A DNA stretch of 59,482 bases from an uncultured Saprospiraceae bacterium (lineage in GTDB: Bacteria; Bacteroidota; Bacteroidia; Chitinophagales; Saprospiraceae). The position numbers were made by a program, and so were the translations under genes. The notes beneath the pieces were generated by a model that was not told where the DNA came from, made no database searches, and saw only the letters and a list, made by a program, of their open reading frames with translations. Below, piece after piece: positions 19,065 to 28,394 of the stretch; position 1 is the stretch's first letter; each line of letters opens with the position of its first letter. The stretch lies in contig CAKZVJ010000130.1 in assembly GCA_937923345.1 (NCBI GenBank), positions 1 to 59,482 of the forward strand, written 5' to 3'.

Positions 19065-19318
19065 GCTTTGGCTATTTTCAAGATTTTAGTTTTATATTAT
19101 GAGGCATCCTTTTTTTATGATGAGGGCGGTCCCATTCGCTGAAAAGCGCTCAGGTCAGGCTATTCGCCACCAGGTCCTGCGGACTCCCGAATGATGAATT
19201 CGGGATGGCTACTATCCTTACCGCATTTGGATTTTTCACGATTGAAAGTTACTCCTTAAATATTACAGATAGTCCTCTTTTTAGAAATTACATTTGTTAT
19301 ATTTGCCCTTTATTATTT
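19065..19318. other. Intergenic gap with GC-rich islet
   Basis: Positions about 19120-19210 are GC-rich with short palindromes (ATTCGCTGAAAAGCG, CCCGAATGATGAATTCGGG). The remainder is AT-rich and probably carries the tRNA promoter. The open frame at 19205-19399 is an artefact of reading through the tRNA gene. Confidence 0.5.
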
Positions 19319-19392
19319 CGGGATGTAGCGCAGTCCGGTAGCGCACACGCCTGGGGGGCGTGGGGTCGCAGGTTCAAATCCTGTCTTCCCGA
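19319..19392 (+). tRNA. tRNA-Pro(GGG)
   Basis: 74 nt fold as a cloverleaf: acceptor CGGGATG with CTTCCCG (one T-T mismatch at position 6), D arm GCGC/GCGC, anticodon stem CACGC/GCGTG with loop CTGGGGG (anticodon GGG), and T arm GCAGG TTCAAAT CCTGT. CCA is not encoded. The acceptor mismatch is mildly unusual. A strong terminator follows at once. Confidence 0.92.
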
Positions 19393-19402
19393 CAAATGAG
19401 TA

Positions 19403-19431
19403 AAAGCAGTCCTTTTTTGGACTGCTTTTTT
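19403..19431 (+). terminator. Rho-independent terminator of tRNA-Pro
   Basis: AAAGCAGTCC (19403-19412), loop TTTTTT, GGACTGCTTT (19419-19428) and a T run. Perfect 10-bp stem. Confidence 0.9.
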
Positions 19432-19552
19432 AATTTAAAAAGGTGTTGAAAGCTTTTCGCTTTCATAAGGCTTTTTGAATTAAAAAAGCAAGCCCGACAG
19501 GGCGATGCTTTTACGAAATTTCCAGCGACCCATCTTCAGGATCGACAACGTT

Positions 19553-19607
19553 AATCCTGTCTTCCCGACAAATGAGCGAAGGCAGTCCTTAAAGGACTGC
19601 CTTTTTT
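19553..19607 (+). repeat. Second copy of the tRNA-Pro 3' end plus terminator
   Basis: Positions 19553-19576 repeat 19377-19400 exactly (24 bp: the T-arm 3' strand, acceptor 3' strand and following ACAAATGAG). A second terminator follows (GGCAGTCC 19581-19588, GGACTGCC 19594-19601, T run). The words before 19553 (TCGACAACGTT) resemble the TCGCAGGTT of the tRNA, hinting at a decayed longer copy. The 152 bases between the copies hold no gene, only another short hairpin near 19478-19512. Confidence 0.85.
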
Positions 19608-19739
19608 AATTCAGAATACAAGCTACTTTTGATAACTATCAGTATTCCGCCATTGTTACTCCAATAGAAAAATTAATTCAGATTGAATTAACAGTTCTTT
19701 TACTATTTATGCTGTACAGCTATACTTAAACATCTAAAA

Positions 19740-20399
19740 ATGAAATTCACATATCTCTTTGTAATAGTAATTATAGGCTGTTTTACATCAATTCATGCTC
19801 AGGTAGATAGTAAAAAACACACCGAACATACTTCAGGGCATCAACATCAACATGATGCAAACCATAAGCATGATACGCATGCCCATGAACATCAGCACGA
19901 TTCGCAACAGTGCGGACTCTGTCATGGTTCTCTACTTGAACAAGAAAGTGGAAGTGCACTACTACTCAATGAAGAAGAAGCAAGTTTCTTAGAAAAATAC
20001 AACCTACACTATCACGGATTGACAGAAAGTGAAACGCACAGTGCATTTCAATGTGCTGGGTGCCAAAAACACATAGGGTTTTTCGATCATGAAGCATCTA
20101 CCTATCAAGTGTTCAATTCCAACATTAGTGAGGAGGATGCTCAATTTTATTGTGCAGCATGCCAATCCCCTATATTTAAGACGGAAGAGCTTTCACTCAA
20201 AGGGGACTCTACAACTTCCTTTACCAAATCTGTCAACAACAATAGTGTACTGCTAGACAATAAAGGAAAATATTATGTGGTCCCAGGTGTTAAAGATGTT
20301 TGCGGCAGATGCCAATCTAGATTGGGAGAATATAACAAAAATGGATCTGGTGGCTTTGGAGTGAGAGTTAATTTAGGCCCCCTAGGAGGTGGAAGATAA
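19740..20399 (+). CDS. Periplasmic His-rich, multi-CxxC protein (MsrB-fold-like)
   Basis: This 219-residue protein has a signal peptide (about 1-20, ending IHAQ). Residues 25-56 are a His/Asp run of repeated HxH motifs (HQHQHD, HKHD, HAHEHQHD). Four Cys pairs follow: CGLC (about 58-61), CAGC (about 105), CAAC (about 139) and CGRC (about 189), the last in CGRCQSRLGEY. The CxxC...IGF / CxxC...LGEY rhythm resembles the zinc-binding MsrB/Mss4 fold (methionine sulfoxide reductase B), but no catalytic MsrB motif is certain. It is likely a periplasmic metal-binding or redox protein. It stands alone. Confidence 0.6.
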   Translation: MKFTYLFVIVIIGCFTSIHAQVDSKKHTEHTSGHQHQHDANHKHDTHAHEHQHDSQQCGLCHGSLLEQESGSALLLNEEEASFLEKYNLHYHGLTESETHSAFQCAGCQKHIGFFDHEASTYQVFNSNISEEDAQFYCAACQSPIFKTEELSLKGDSTTSFTKSVNNNSVLLDNKGKYYVVPGVKDVCGRCQSRLGEYNKNGSGGFGVRVNLGPLGGGR

Positions 20400-20444
20400 A
20401 AATATCAGTACAGTAATATGACTAGCTGAAAAATGCAAAAACAA

Positions 20445-21533
20445 TCAACAACAATAGTCTCTCAGATAAACAGCAACTGGAGCAACTATTTGCTCCGCTG
20501 TTGCTTCTGAACTAAGGTATAAGACGGTACGACCTCCCTTGATGCCGTACGTTATTACGTAGTCTACTATACCATCATCATCAATATCCCCTACCCAATC
20601 TATAGTAGTAATGTAATTATATTCAGACTCTATTTGATCTGTATTTAACAATTGATGAATTCCATTTTTATGAATAGTGTAGTGATTGCCCTCTTCCCCT
20701 TCAATCGATTTATAGGTAATCCCCAATTCATTTAGCTTAGCGTCATAGTTTTCTATATCGAAATCCAATCCATTGTACTCTTGACTCCCCTCTACAGGAC
20801 CTCTTCCTAATGTGTAATCCGTAGCAAAACAAAATACTAAGTTATCCGAAGAATCAACCAAGGTCAGGATAGGAGTCATATTATTCCCTGGCCAGATTTG
20901 ATACTCGAGAGTTATGGGCACCCTTTCATATCCACTACCTCTACTATATATACCATACCATTGTAAATTTGGGTTGGGGTGAAAATTAAAACTACAAGAG
21001 CTGCCTGGCAATGCGAAATCAATCTCTTGATACAAAATCTTTTTTTGTCTATCATATTCAGATCTTTTGGATATTATATAGGCATTATGTACGTAGCCTT
21101 CTAAATTCTCGTACTTTACCTTTACCCAATCCCCTCTAAAATTCACATCATTATTACTTCTATTTCTTCTCCCCTCAATCAAGACTTCTTCACTTAGAAA
21201 TGATTTGGTGCTCAATACTTCGAGCTCAGAAAAGTAAGGAAGCTTGGTCACCACCTCCCCTTTCCTACCGGGGCTCTTGCGTAGAAATAACCCGCTTTTC
21301 GCAATGACAACATAAGGTATCTTGGTTATGATATCTGGTTCTTCTGGAGGCGTAGATGGGGTGACTGGCGCAGGTGGTTCCGTGATAGTTTCTGATACTG
21401 AGATTGTATCAATAGACAAGATAGGTTCACTTGTGATGGTATCTACTTTTATCACAGCTGATTGAGCTTTATCTTGTTCTACGGCACAAGAAAATAGACT
21501 GCAGAAAATAAGAATAGTTAGTAAATACCGCAT
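20445..21533 (-). CDS. SH3-domain lipoprotein
   Basis: This 362-residue lipoprotein has its Cys at 16 (LFSCAVEQ). A Pro/Thr-rich linker (about 45-70) leads to a bacterial SH3 domain (about 72-155; VIAKSGLFLRKSPGRKGEVVTKLPYFSEL, WVKVKYENLEGYVHNAYI). The C-terminal 200 residues contain an FG-GAP-like or integrin-like segment (DWVGDIDDDGIVDYVITYG, about 320-338). The role could be peptidoglycan binding or envelope sensing. No operon partner. Confidence 0.75.
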   Translation of the reverse strand: MRYLLTILIFCSLFSCAVEQDKAQSAVIKVDTITSEPILSIDTISVSETITEPPAPVTPSTPPEEPDIITKIPYVVIAKSGLFLRKSPGRKGEVVTKLPYFSELEVLSTKSFLSEEVLIEGRRNRSNNDVNFRGDWVKVKYENLEGYVHNAYIISKRSEYDRQKKILYQEIDFALPGSSCSFNFHPNPNLQWYGIYSRGSGYERVPITLEYQIWPGNNMTPILTLVDSSDNLVFCFATDYTLGRGPVEGSQEYNGLDFDIENYDAKLNELGITYKSIEGEEGNHYTIHKNGIHQLLNTDQIESEYNYITTIDWVGDIDDDGIVDYVITYGIKGGRTVLYLSSEATAEQIVAPVAVYLRDYCC

Positions 21534-21728
21534 TAAAATAATTTTGTTATTTTTCTATCTGAAATTGAATTCAAAAGTAGCGGAATTTCAATACGCTCAT
21601 TCTGAAAAGAGATTACAGACTTTCTGGTTTAGAGAAAATTAAGCTGCCAAATAAAACTTACATAATTTCCAATTGAGACACAAAATAGCAGTCAAAAGAT
21701 ACTTAAACCTAAATTCAAAGGTCATAAG

Positions 21729-22055
21729 TTACCCTATTAATATGTTTACGCGACGCCCCAATCCTGTTTCAAAAATTCTGTAAAGGGTGGAAAGCTGAAT
21801 ATCACATTTGCCATTTTCAAGTCTGGAGATATAACTCTTTTTTGTTCCGACCTTATTGGCAAGCTGCTCTTGTGTTAAATTGGCTTCCTTTCTTGCTTCT
21901 TTTAGCATTTCAGATATCACAAAGTATTGTGCCTTTTCTTCAAATTCATCTCTGCTCTTAGTACCAATTTTACCAAATTGCACATCTAACAATTGGTCAA
22001 CATTTTTTGCCTCTAAAATTCTTTGTTTTTTATTTTTTGTTTTTGAAGTACTCAT
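21729..22055 (-). CDS. higA: XRE-family antitoxin (HigA-like)
   Basis: This 108-residue protein has a Lys-rich N-terminal tail and a helix-turn-helix domain at about 50-105 (ARKEANLTQEQLANKVGTKKSYISRLENG). It follows a RelE/HigB-type toxin and overlaps it by 26 bases, the reverse gene order typical of HigBA. It should bind the toxin and repress the operon. The gene symbol is by family resemblance. Confidence 0.8.
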   Translation of the reverse strand: MSTSKTKNKKQRILEAKNVDQLLDVQFGKIGTKSRDEFEEKAQYFVISEMLKEARKEANLTQEQLANKVGTKKSYISRLENGKCDIQLSTLYRIFETGLGRRVNILIG

Positions 22056-22371
22056 CTTTAAGTTTTAGTGCTTTTCGAATTTCTTTTTTATCAGTCTTTT
22101 GTGCCTTCTTTTGAAATGCATTGAATAAGACAACTAACTTGCCTTTATCAAAGCAACAAAATATTCTATATGCGTTTGAATTCACTTCAATTCTAATTTC
22201 ATAAAGCCCTTCAGTATCAGCGAGATGCTTTAAAAATTTGCGAGGAATCTTTTCTACAGTTCTTACAATTTTAAATACGTAAGCAATTTTCTCCCTTACA
22301 AGAATAGGTTGTTCGGCAAAAAACTTTGTGAAATACTGCTTGTAGAATATTATATCTCTCTTTTTTCTCAC
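22030..22371 (-). CDS. higB: HigB/RelE-type toxin
   Basis: This 113-residue protein has the RelE/HigB layout: two N-terminal helices (FYKQYFTKFFAEQPILVREKI), LKHLADTEGLYEIRIEV (about 63-79), SNAYRIFCCFDKGKLVVLFNAFQKKAQKT (about 81-109) and a Lys-rich C-terminus. The R in YRIF and the terminal K-rich helix match known mRNA interferases. It is translated ahead of the antitoxin with a 26-base overlap. Confidence 0.82.
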   Translation of the reverse strand: MRKKRDIIFYKQYFTKFFAEQPILVREKIAYVFKIVRTVEKIPRKFLKHLADTEGLYEIRIEVNSNAYRIFCCFDKGKLVVLFNAFQKKAQKTDKKEIRKALKLKDEYFKNKK

Positions 22372-22540
22372 CAGATAAAGTTAACTCTAAAGTTAACCAC
22401 TTGCAACTTTTCATTATGCTTTTTTACTTTTATCCGATGGCAATTTGCGACCTACTGCAGTTTACACCATCGCGACTCGCCGAAGGCGACCAAGCTCGAC
22501 AAGGTGGAGCCGCGTTAGAAGCTAAGGATGGTAGTGGTAT

Positions 22541-22592
22541 CGTCGTGCGCCCGTAGAGACGCATTGACATGCGTCTCTACGGGCGCACGACG
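22541..22592. repeat. Perfect 23-bp inverted repeat
   Basis: Left arm 22541-22563 (CGTCGTGCGC...GAGACGCA), 6-base loop TTGACA, right arm 22570-22592, with no mismatch. The inner GAGACGCA/TGCGTCTC core is shared with the hairpin at 46161-46208. It sits in a GC-rich islet beginning near 22465. Confidence 0.9.
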
Positions 22593-22615
22593 GTAGGAAC
22601 GGACAGCCTGACACG

Positions 22616-22661
22616 GCAGCACAAAGGCCCACGCTTTTTCAAGCGCAGGCCTTTGTGCTGC
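22616..22661. repeat. 14-bp inverted repeat past the giant gene's stop
   Basis: GCAGCACAAAGGCC (22616-22629) pairs with GGCCTTTGTGCTGC (22648-22661), with an inner GCTTTTTCAAGC. It lies 27 bases after the stop of the Ig-repeat gene (minus) and may act as its transcript end, although no T run follows. Confidence 0.75.
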
Positions 22662-22687
22662 TCGTGGAGCTCCCAAATATTTAATTC

Positions 22688-25600
22688 TTACTGCTTTACA
22701 AATCGAATCGTATTGGTTCCTCCATCTTCAGATCGCAGAGTAATATAATACAATCCCGGCACCAGATAATCTACTGGAATATCCAGCTGCTGGGTACCGA
22801 ACGGAGTCAAAGATTTTGTCCAAAGCGTTTGTCCCAATTGATTGTGGATATTCACATCTAAAGCCACGGTATTAGTCGTCGTCATACTTATAGTCATCAA
22901 ATCCTGGACAGGATTGGGATAAATGTCAAATGCCTCTAGACTCGGGATGCCCGACACGGAAGAAATTTGAACCGAGACAATCTCGGAAATAGATTCGCAT
23001 CCATTCGCATCTGTGATCGCTACCTGATAGTCTCCACTTGTCTCCGCCAGCAAGATCATTTCCACAGCATCAGGAATCGCAACGCCGTTGAACAACCACT
23101 GATACGATACCGCTTCGCTAGCCGTGAGCATATTTTCATTTACTGTGATAACAGGTGTTTCTACTTCGTATTCGCTCACGAGTATTTCTTCTGAAGTGAT
23201 AGTACAACCCGTGAGGCTATTGACCACTTGTACTTGATAAATTCCTTCATCGCTTACAAAATAATTCTGCCCTAAAGCGACTTCATTCTCATTGAATGTC
23301 CAGGTAAAATCAAAATCTTCATCACCTTCGACATTGACAAAAAGCTCTACAAAGCCTCCTGGGCAATAAGAGAATTCTGTCGCAGGAAGCTCAATCACTG
23401 GCAAAGCTTGAAAAGTCAAAGTCTCCACATCCGACTCCGCACTGCAATCCCCCGTCTTAGCGATTAAGCTGTAGACTCCAGATTCAGACGCTTCTATATT
23501 CATGACATTGCTGGCAATCAAGGTCCCGTCTAAAAACCAAAACAAACTATCCGCATCCGTGTCTATACTATTGAATGCAACAGTGGTCCCCTCACAATAG
23601 AAAACAGTCTCATCAATAGGGACAATACCCGCGATGGGAGTTTCTGTAACGCTCACCTCTATTTCTGTCAAGACAAAACAACTCTCTACTCCAATCTCCA
23701 ACTGATAAGTACCTGACTCTGTCACGAGTAATTGTGGGTCCGATTCCTGCAGTACTACTCCATCTCTGCTCCAAGTATAACTATCCCCTCCAGCAGGCGC
23801 ATCAATAGTAATCGACTCTCCACTACAAAACTGAAGTGATGCTGGCACATTCTCCAAAGAAGGCAAATCAATGATGCTCACTGTAAATACATTCGATAAA
23901 CTTTGACACGCTCCTTGCTGTACCCCGAGCTGATAATCTCCAGCTTCAGTAATCAAAAAAGTAGCTCCTGTCTGTGGTAAGACTTCTCCGTCTCTAATCC
24001 AAATATATGAATCAAACCCTGGAGGGGCTTCTGCCAAAATTTCTTCTGCACCACAAGATTCTATATCACCAATATTTATCTCAGGCAGCTCTGCGATACT
24101 GACTTCAAAAGTATTCGAACTAGCTGTACATCCGTCGATCTCTACAGACAACTGATAAACTCCTGGCTCCGAAATAGTAAAGGTCTCTCCGATATCGTCT
24201 ACTGCTTGTCCATCTATAAACCAAACAAAACTATTCACTCCCATCGGTACCGTGACATCAAAAGTTTCTCCTGCACATAGTATGCGGTCGTCAGAAATAT
24301 TCTCCACATTAGGGAGTGCCACCGTATTTACAAATACTGATTCTGAGACAGTAGAACAGTCGCCCAAGAAAGTCATTAAGCTGTACTCCCCTGCTTCACC
24401 TACCTCTAAGAGAGGCATATCCTGATTGGCTATTTCCACCCCATTGAATAACCACAGGTAGGCGTCTGCCTCCTCGGCACTCACCAATAGCAATCCCTCG
24501 CCTTCGCAAAGCGGTCGGTCTGCAGCACCTTCTATCTCGGCTATTGGATTGGGTGTAAAAAACACATCTATCACTGATGATACAACACTGCAGCCATTGT
24601 TTGTAACCTGCAGATTATAATTTCCTTGTTCAGTGATAGTGATACTTGGATTTGTGGCGTCTACTATAGACGTCGAGTCTAAGAACCATTGTAGGTCCGC
24701 TCCAGGTATCGGCTCGGCGGTTACGGTTATACTTTCTCCTTCACACAATGGTACTCCTCCGGCAATGCTGAGTTCTACAAAAGGTAATTCGTATACTGTC
24801 AATGAGAAGGGATCAGAGGTCCCCGTACAAGAATTTGAGCTTACTTCTAAGGTATAATTTCCGGACACCGTCAAGCCGACATTGCGCACCGTACTAATAA
24901 GGACGCCATCTAAAAACCACTGATAAGTATCAAATGTTTGTGCAAGCGTTGGCGCAAAAATTTCTCCTTCACAAATCTCTATCTCAGAGGCAAAATCAAA
25001 TTCTACAACTAGCTCTTCTGTAATGTTAACCGTGATTTCTTGAGAGAAGCTGGTACAGCCGTTGGTCGTTAGCGCCAGCTGATAGACACCTGCCGCACTG
25101 GCATCTATACTTTCTGTATTCGCAATCTCTTGTCCATTCAATGTCCAAGAATAAGTATCCGCAAATTCTGGCGCCTCCAAAGTAAATGCCTCGCCAGCAC
25201 AGAGACTTTGATTTTGTCCCACTGCCAATTGTGCATTGGGTAGCGTATTGAAGGTCAAAGACACTACTTCAGAGATAGTCTCACACCCATCTACAGAAGT
25301 CACGCGCACCGAGTATTCGCCAGTGGCATTGGCTTGCAATTGACTACCCGTATCATTAGTTGGATTTCCATTGACAAACCACTGATAACTAGCATAGCTA
25401 GCATCTACACTAAAAGTGAAAGCGTCTCCCATACAAAGGTTTGTATTTGTTGGCCCTTGCAAATTGATATTCGGCGTCTCCCCTAACTCAATAAATACTG
25501 CTTCAGAAATAATATCACAATCCCCATTTGACGCTACCACCACAATGCTCCCACCAATAAAATTATTCTCATCCACGATTAGGGTGGATTGGTTGGTAGC

Positions 25601-28300
25601 TATAACCGATCCAGTAGCATCTGCCCACGCAAACTCTTCAGCATCTGTATTAACAGACAATACAATTTCCCCGCCAGGACACAATACATTATTTTCAACT
25701 GGTAAAATCTCTACCGAAGGCAAATCCGTAATCTCAACATCAAAAGAAATAGGTGTCGCAGCACAATTCCCATTAGCTGCCATCAAAGTATAGGTGGCTT
25801 CCTCAGAGACGGTGACTTCAGTATCAAAAATATTGATGCTGCTTCCATCCTTGAACCATTCAAATGATTCCGCCACACCATCTACCATAAGGGTAACTGA
25901 CTCTCCTTCACATATATTTATATTTTCGGACAGCGAAGTACTTAGCATTGGTGCTTCTATTATCTCTAGTGCAAACTCATCCGTGCTAGAACATTCACCC
26001 AAATTTACAGTCAAGGAATACAATCCATCTAGATTGGCTACTAACGTAGGTTCAGTAGCGTTATTTAATATTACTCCATTATAGCTCCACTGATAACTAT
26101 CTCCACCAGTCGATGCAGTCAAATTGGCTAACTCCCCTTCACAAATAAAATTGCCCCTATCACTAGCAATCTCACTACTCGGAGATTCCAAGACGGCTAC
26201 GCTTACAGCGGGAGAAGCCACCTCGCAGACACCAGCCGTCACCAACAATGTATAATCGCCCGCTTCATCCACCATCAAATCAGGTTCTAAACCAGACTGA
26301 ATTATGTTACCATCTTTTATCCAATCGTAGGAAGTCACAGGCTCAGATAATGACTCCACTGTTGGTGTTAACAAGAAGGATTCTCCTTCACAAAAATTTA
26401 GGTCAGTTGTCGCATTCAAGCTTACTGTATGTTGCGGTATTACATTTATAGCTACTTGCTCAGAGACCGACGAGCAGTCACCCAAAAATATCTCTACAGC
26501 ATATTCACCCGACGCACTCACACTGAAGCTAGCCTCAGTTGCCCCATCGATGGCGGTCATACTCGACCCTTCTACGACCAACCACTTATACGCGTCTCCT
26601 TCATTTACGCTTTCTAGAATTACAGATTGGCCTTCACAGATATTTTGCTCCTCTATTATATTAAGGACTGCTACAGGTTGCTCCCCTTGCGTCACGATTA
26701 TCTCTTCAGAAGTAGACGCACATCCATTATTATCCGCTACTACAAAATAGGATCCAGGCTCATCAACGAGGAGCGTATTCGTTCCTGTCGTTATGGAAGC
26801 ACCATTCAAAAACCATTCGTAGTTATCGGCACCATCTTCTACCATGAGTACTTCCGTTTCATTTCCACATAGTGCTATACTCGCAGATGGCAAGACATTC
26901 ACATTTGGTGCATCTCCATACACGATCTCAATCGGGTCTAGCGCTAATGAGTGTGGCCCTTTATACACGATAGCCTGATAGGTACCTTCGCTGGTTATGG
27001 TGATCCCATTTGTAACATCGATCAAGTTCCCATTTCTATACCACTGTATCACATCAGCGTCCGTCGTCAAACTCAAAAAAATGGCTGTCCCCTGCGGCAA
27101 ACAATCTGCTACCGTTTCATTCACAAAACCAAAAGGCGGCTGCACAGGAGGTATCGGATCAAAAGTAATACTCGTAGGTTCCAAGACAAATAAGCCCCCT
27201 GCGCCATCAGAGCCCAATATATTTCCAGAAGGCAAGAAAGGATACACTCCCCAGCAACCATCGAATCCACTATAGTTTGTATTGCCTGTAAAAGTATCAT
27301 ACCAGGCGACCTGTTGCACATTCGATGGATTGCTTATATCGAACACTTGTACCCCATCATGATAGTAAGAAATGACAGCATAATTATCTCGTACAAATGG
27401 ATTGTGCGCAATACTACCAGTCGCAGCGGGTGCTAATAACTCTGATCGAAACAAAGAAGTCACTTCTATATCTGTCAGATCACTTACGTCCACAGCCTTC
27501 ACACTTCTGTTGTGCATCTCATCTGCCATGATCAAAACTTCACCGTCATCACTCAACCAACTGGCGTGATTATATCCTTGTTGCGGATAGGAAGTAAGCG
27601 TACCTAAAGTTTGTATATTGTTCGGATTGCTCATATCATATACATACAATCCACTAGGCCCAGAATTTGCATACGCGATGTGATTGCGCACAAACATATC
27701 ATGAATGTATCCACCGGGCAGATTGGTTGCGCCGAGTAAAGTAGGTACCTCAGGATTCGTTTGAATGTCTAATATGATGACACCTCCTCCCTGCGTATTC
27801 GATCCCAGCACGTACATACGTCCATGCTCTTCGTCTACAAATATATTATGTGCTCTAGAAAAAAAACTAGTGGTCTGGCTGACCATCTGTACACCATTCG
27901 TTGCTGGCGAATCTCCCAATCTAAATATCGACAAGCCCTCACTACAATTATCACAGACGCCATAGGCCCATTGCCCGTAGGTTTTCATGTCTCGCCAGAT
28001 GGTTGTATTACCACCCGCAAAACCATCTACCAATTCGGGGTCGGTCGGATCAGAAATATCTACAAAATAAAAATGAGAACGGGAGCCGATGATGGCATAC
28101 TCCTTCCCTTGCGAATCTACATAGCCCCAGATATCATTAAACTCTTGGTTACCTGTTCGCCATGTTGATAGCAGATTCATGTCTTGAACCTCAGGCAGTA
28201 TCACTTGCACGCTCGCCTCACCTACATGATCTTGCGATTGAAGCAGCAATTGAGAAGAAAATAGCAACACAAAAACAAAGAGTAGTTTTCCGAATTTCAT
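22688..28300 (-). CDS. Giant T9SS surface protein: LVIVD propeller plus Ig-like repeats
   Basis: The chosen start (ATG at 28300) gives 1870 residues and a clean signal peptide (MKFGKLLFVFVLLFSSQ). The longer frame to 28399 would include the likely promoter at 28387. Residues about 20-400 carry LVIVD/choice-of-anchor-B beta-propeller features (IIGSRSHFYFVDISDPTDPE, VYDMSNPNNIQ, VFDISNPSNVQ). From about 410 there are about eighteen Ig/PKD-like repeats of 75-90 residues, each with CEGESVxL, YxWFxDG and GxYxLxV. The end (about 1790-1870) is a T9SS sorting domain starting YPNP. Predicted as a cell-surface adhesin. Confidence 0.85.
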   Translation of the reverse strand: MKFGKLLFVFVLLFSSQLLLQSQDHVGEASVQVILPEVQDMNLLSTWRTGNQEFNDIWGYVDSQGKEYAIIGSRSHFYFVDISDPTDPELVDGFAGGNTTIWRDMKTYGQWAYGVCDNCSEGLSIFRLGDSPATNGVQMVSQTTSFFSRAHNIFVDEEHGRMYVLGSNTQGGGVIILDIQTNPEVPTLLGATNLPGGYIHDMFVRNHIAYANSGPSGLYVYDMSNPNNIQTLGTLTSYPQQGYNHASWLSDDGEVLIMADEMHNRSVKAVDVSDLTDIEVTSLFRSELLAPAATGSIAHNPFVRDNYAVISYYHDGVQVFDISNPSNVQQVAWYDTFTGNTNYSGFDGCWGVYPFLPSGNILGSDGAGGLFVLEPTSITFDPIPPVQPPFGFVNETVADCLPQGTAIFLSLTTDADVIQWYRNGNLIDVTNGITITSEGTYQAIVYKGPHSLALDPIEIVYGDAPNVNVLPSASIALCGNETEVLMVEDGADNYEWFLNGASITTGTNTLLVDEPGSYFVVADNNGCASTSEEIIVTQGEQPVAVLNIIEEQNICEGQSVILESVNEGDAYKWLVVEGSSMTAIDGATEASFSVSASGEYAVEIFLGDCSSVSEQVAINVIPQHTVSLNATTDLNFCEGESFLLTPTVESLSEPVTSYDWIKDGNIIQSGLEPDLMVDEAGDYTLLVTAGVCEVASPAVSVAVLESPSSEIASDRGNFICEGELANLTASTGGDSYQWSYNGVILNNATEPTLVANLDGLYSLTVNLGECSSTDEFALEIIEAPMLSTSLSENINICEGESVTLMVDGVAESFEWFKDGSSINIFDTEVTVSEEATYTLMAANGNCAATPISFDVEITDLPSVEILPVENNVLCPGGEIVLSVNTDAEEFAWADATGSVIATNQSTLIVDENNFIGGSIVVVASNGDCDIISEAVFIELGETPNINLQGPTNTNLCMGDAFTFSVDASYASYQWFVNGNPTNDTGSQLQANATGEYSVRVTSVDGCETISEVVSLTFNTLPNAQLAVGQNQSLCAGEAFTLEAPEFADTYSWTLNGQEIANTESIDASAAGVYQLALTTNGCTSFSQEITVNITEELVVEFDFASEIEICEGEIFAPTLAQTFDTYQWFLDGVLISTVRNVGLTVSGNYTLEVSSNSCTGTSDPFSLTVYELPFVELSIAGGVPLCEGESITVTAEPIPGADLQWFLDSTSIVDATNPSITITEQGNYNLQVTNNGCSVVSSVIDVFFTPNPIAEIEGAADRPLCEGEGLLLVSAEEADAYLWLFNGVEIANQDMPLLEVGEAGEYSLMTFLGDCSTVSESVFVNTVALPNVENISDDRILCAGETFDVTVPMGVNSFVWFIDGQAVDDIGETFTISEPGVYQLSVEIDGCTASSNTFEVSIAELPEINIGDIESCGAEEILAEAPPGFDSYIWIRDGEVLPQTGATFLITEAGDYQLGVQQGACQSLSNVFTVSIIDLPSLENVPASLQFCSGESITIDAPAGGDSYTWSRDGVVLQESDPQLLVTESGTYQLEIGVESCFVLTEIEVSVTETPIAGIVPIDETVFYCEGTTVAFNSIDTDADSLFWFLDGTLIASNVMNIEASESGVYSLIAKTGDCSAESDVETLTFQALPVIELPATEFSYCPGGFVELFVNVEGDEDFDFTWTFNENEVALGQNYFVSDEGIYQVQVVNSLTGCTITSEEILVSEYEVETPVITVNENMLTASEAVSYQWLFNGVAIPDAVEMILLAETSGDYQVAITDANGCESISEIVSVQISSVSGIPSLEAFDIYPNPVQDLMTISMTTTNTVALDVNIHNQLGQTLWTKSLTPFGTQQLDIPVDYLVPGLYYITLRSEDGGTNTIRFVKQ

Positions 28301-28386
28301 ATGTAGTTTTTTAACTGAACAAGTAGATGAATTGCATCTACTGATATAGAACTCCGATAGCAAGATTACGCTGCAGCGTTCATATC

Positions 28387-28394
28387 CAAATATA
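28387..28394 (-). promoter_or_regulatory. Candidate -7 element for the giant repeat protein
   Basis: Exact TATATTTG on the minus strand, 86 bases before the ATG at 28300. CTG at 28416-28414 (19-base spacing) is a weak -33. It supports the downstream start. Confidence 0.5.

Noticed and set aside
19205-19399. 64-codon open frame
   Set aside because: Its end is the translation of the tRNA-Pro gene (AHAWGAWGRRFKSCLPD), a known artefact.
22616-22661. Riboswitch or structured leader
   Set aside because: It lies past stop codons, not ahead of a start, and is a plain inverted repeat.
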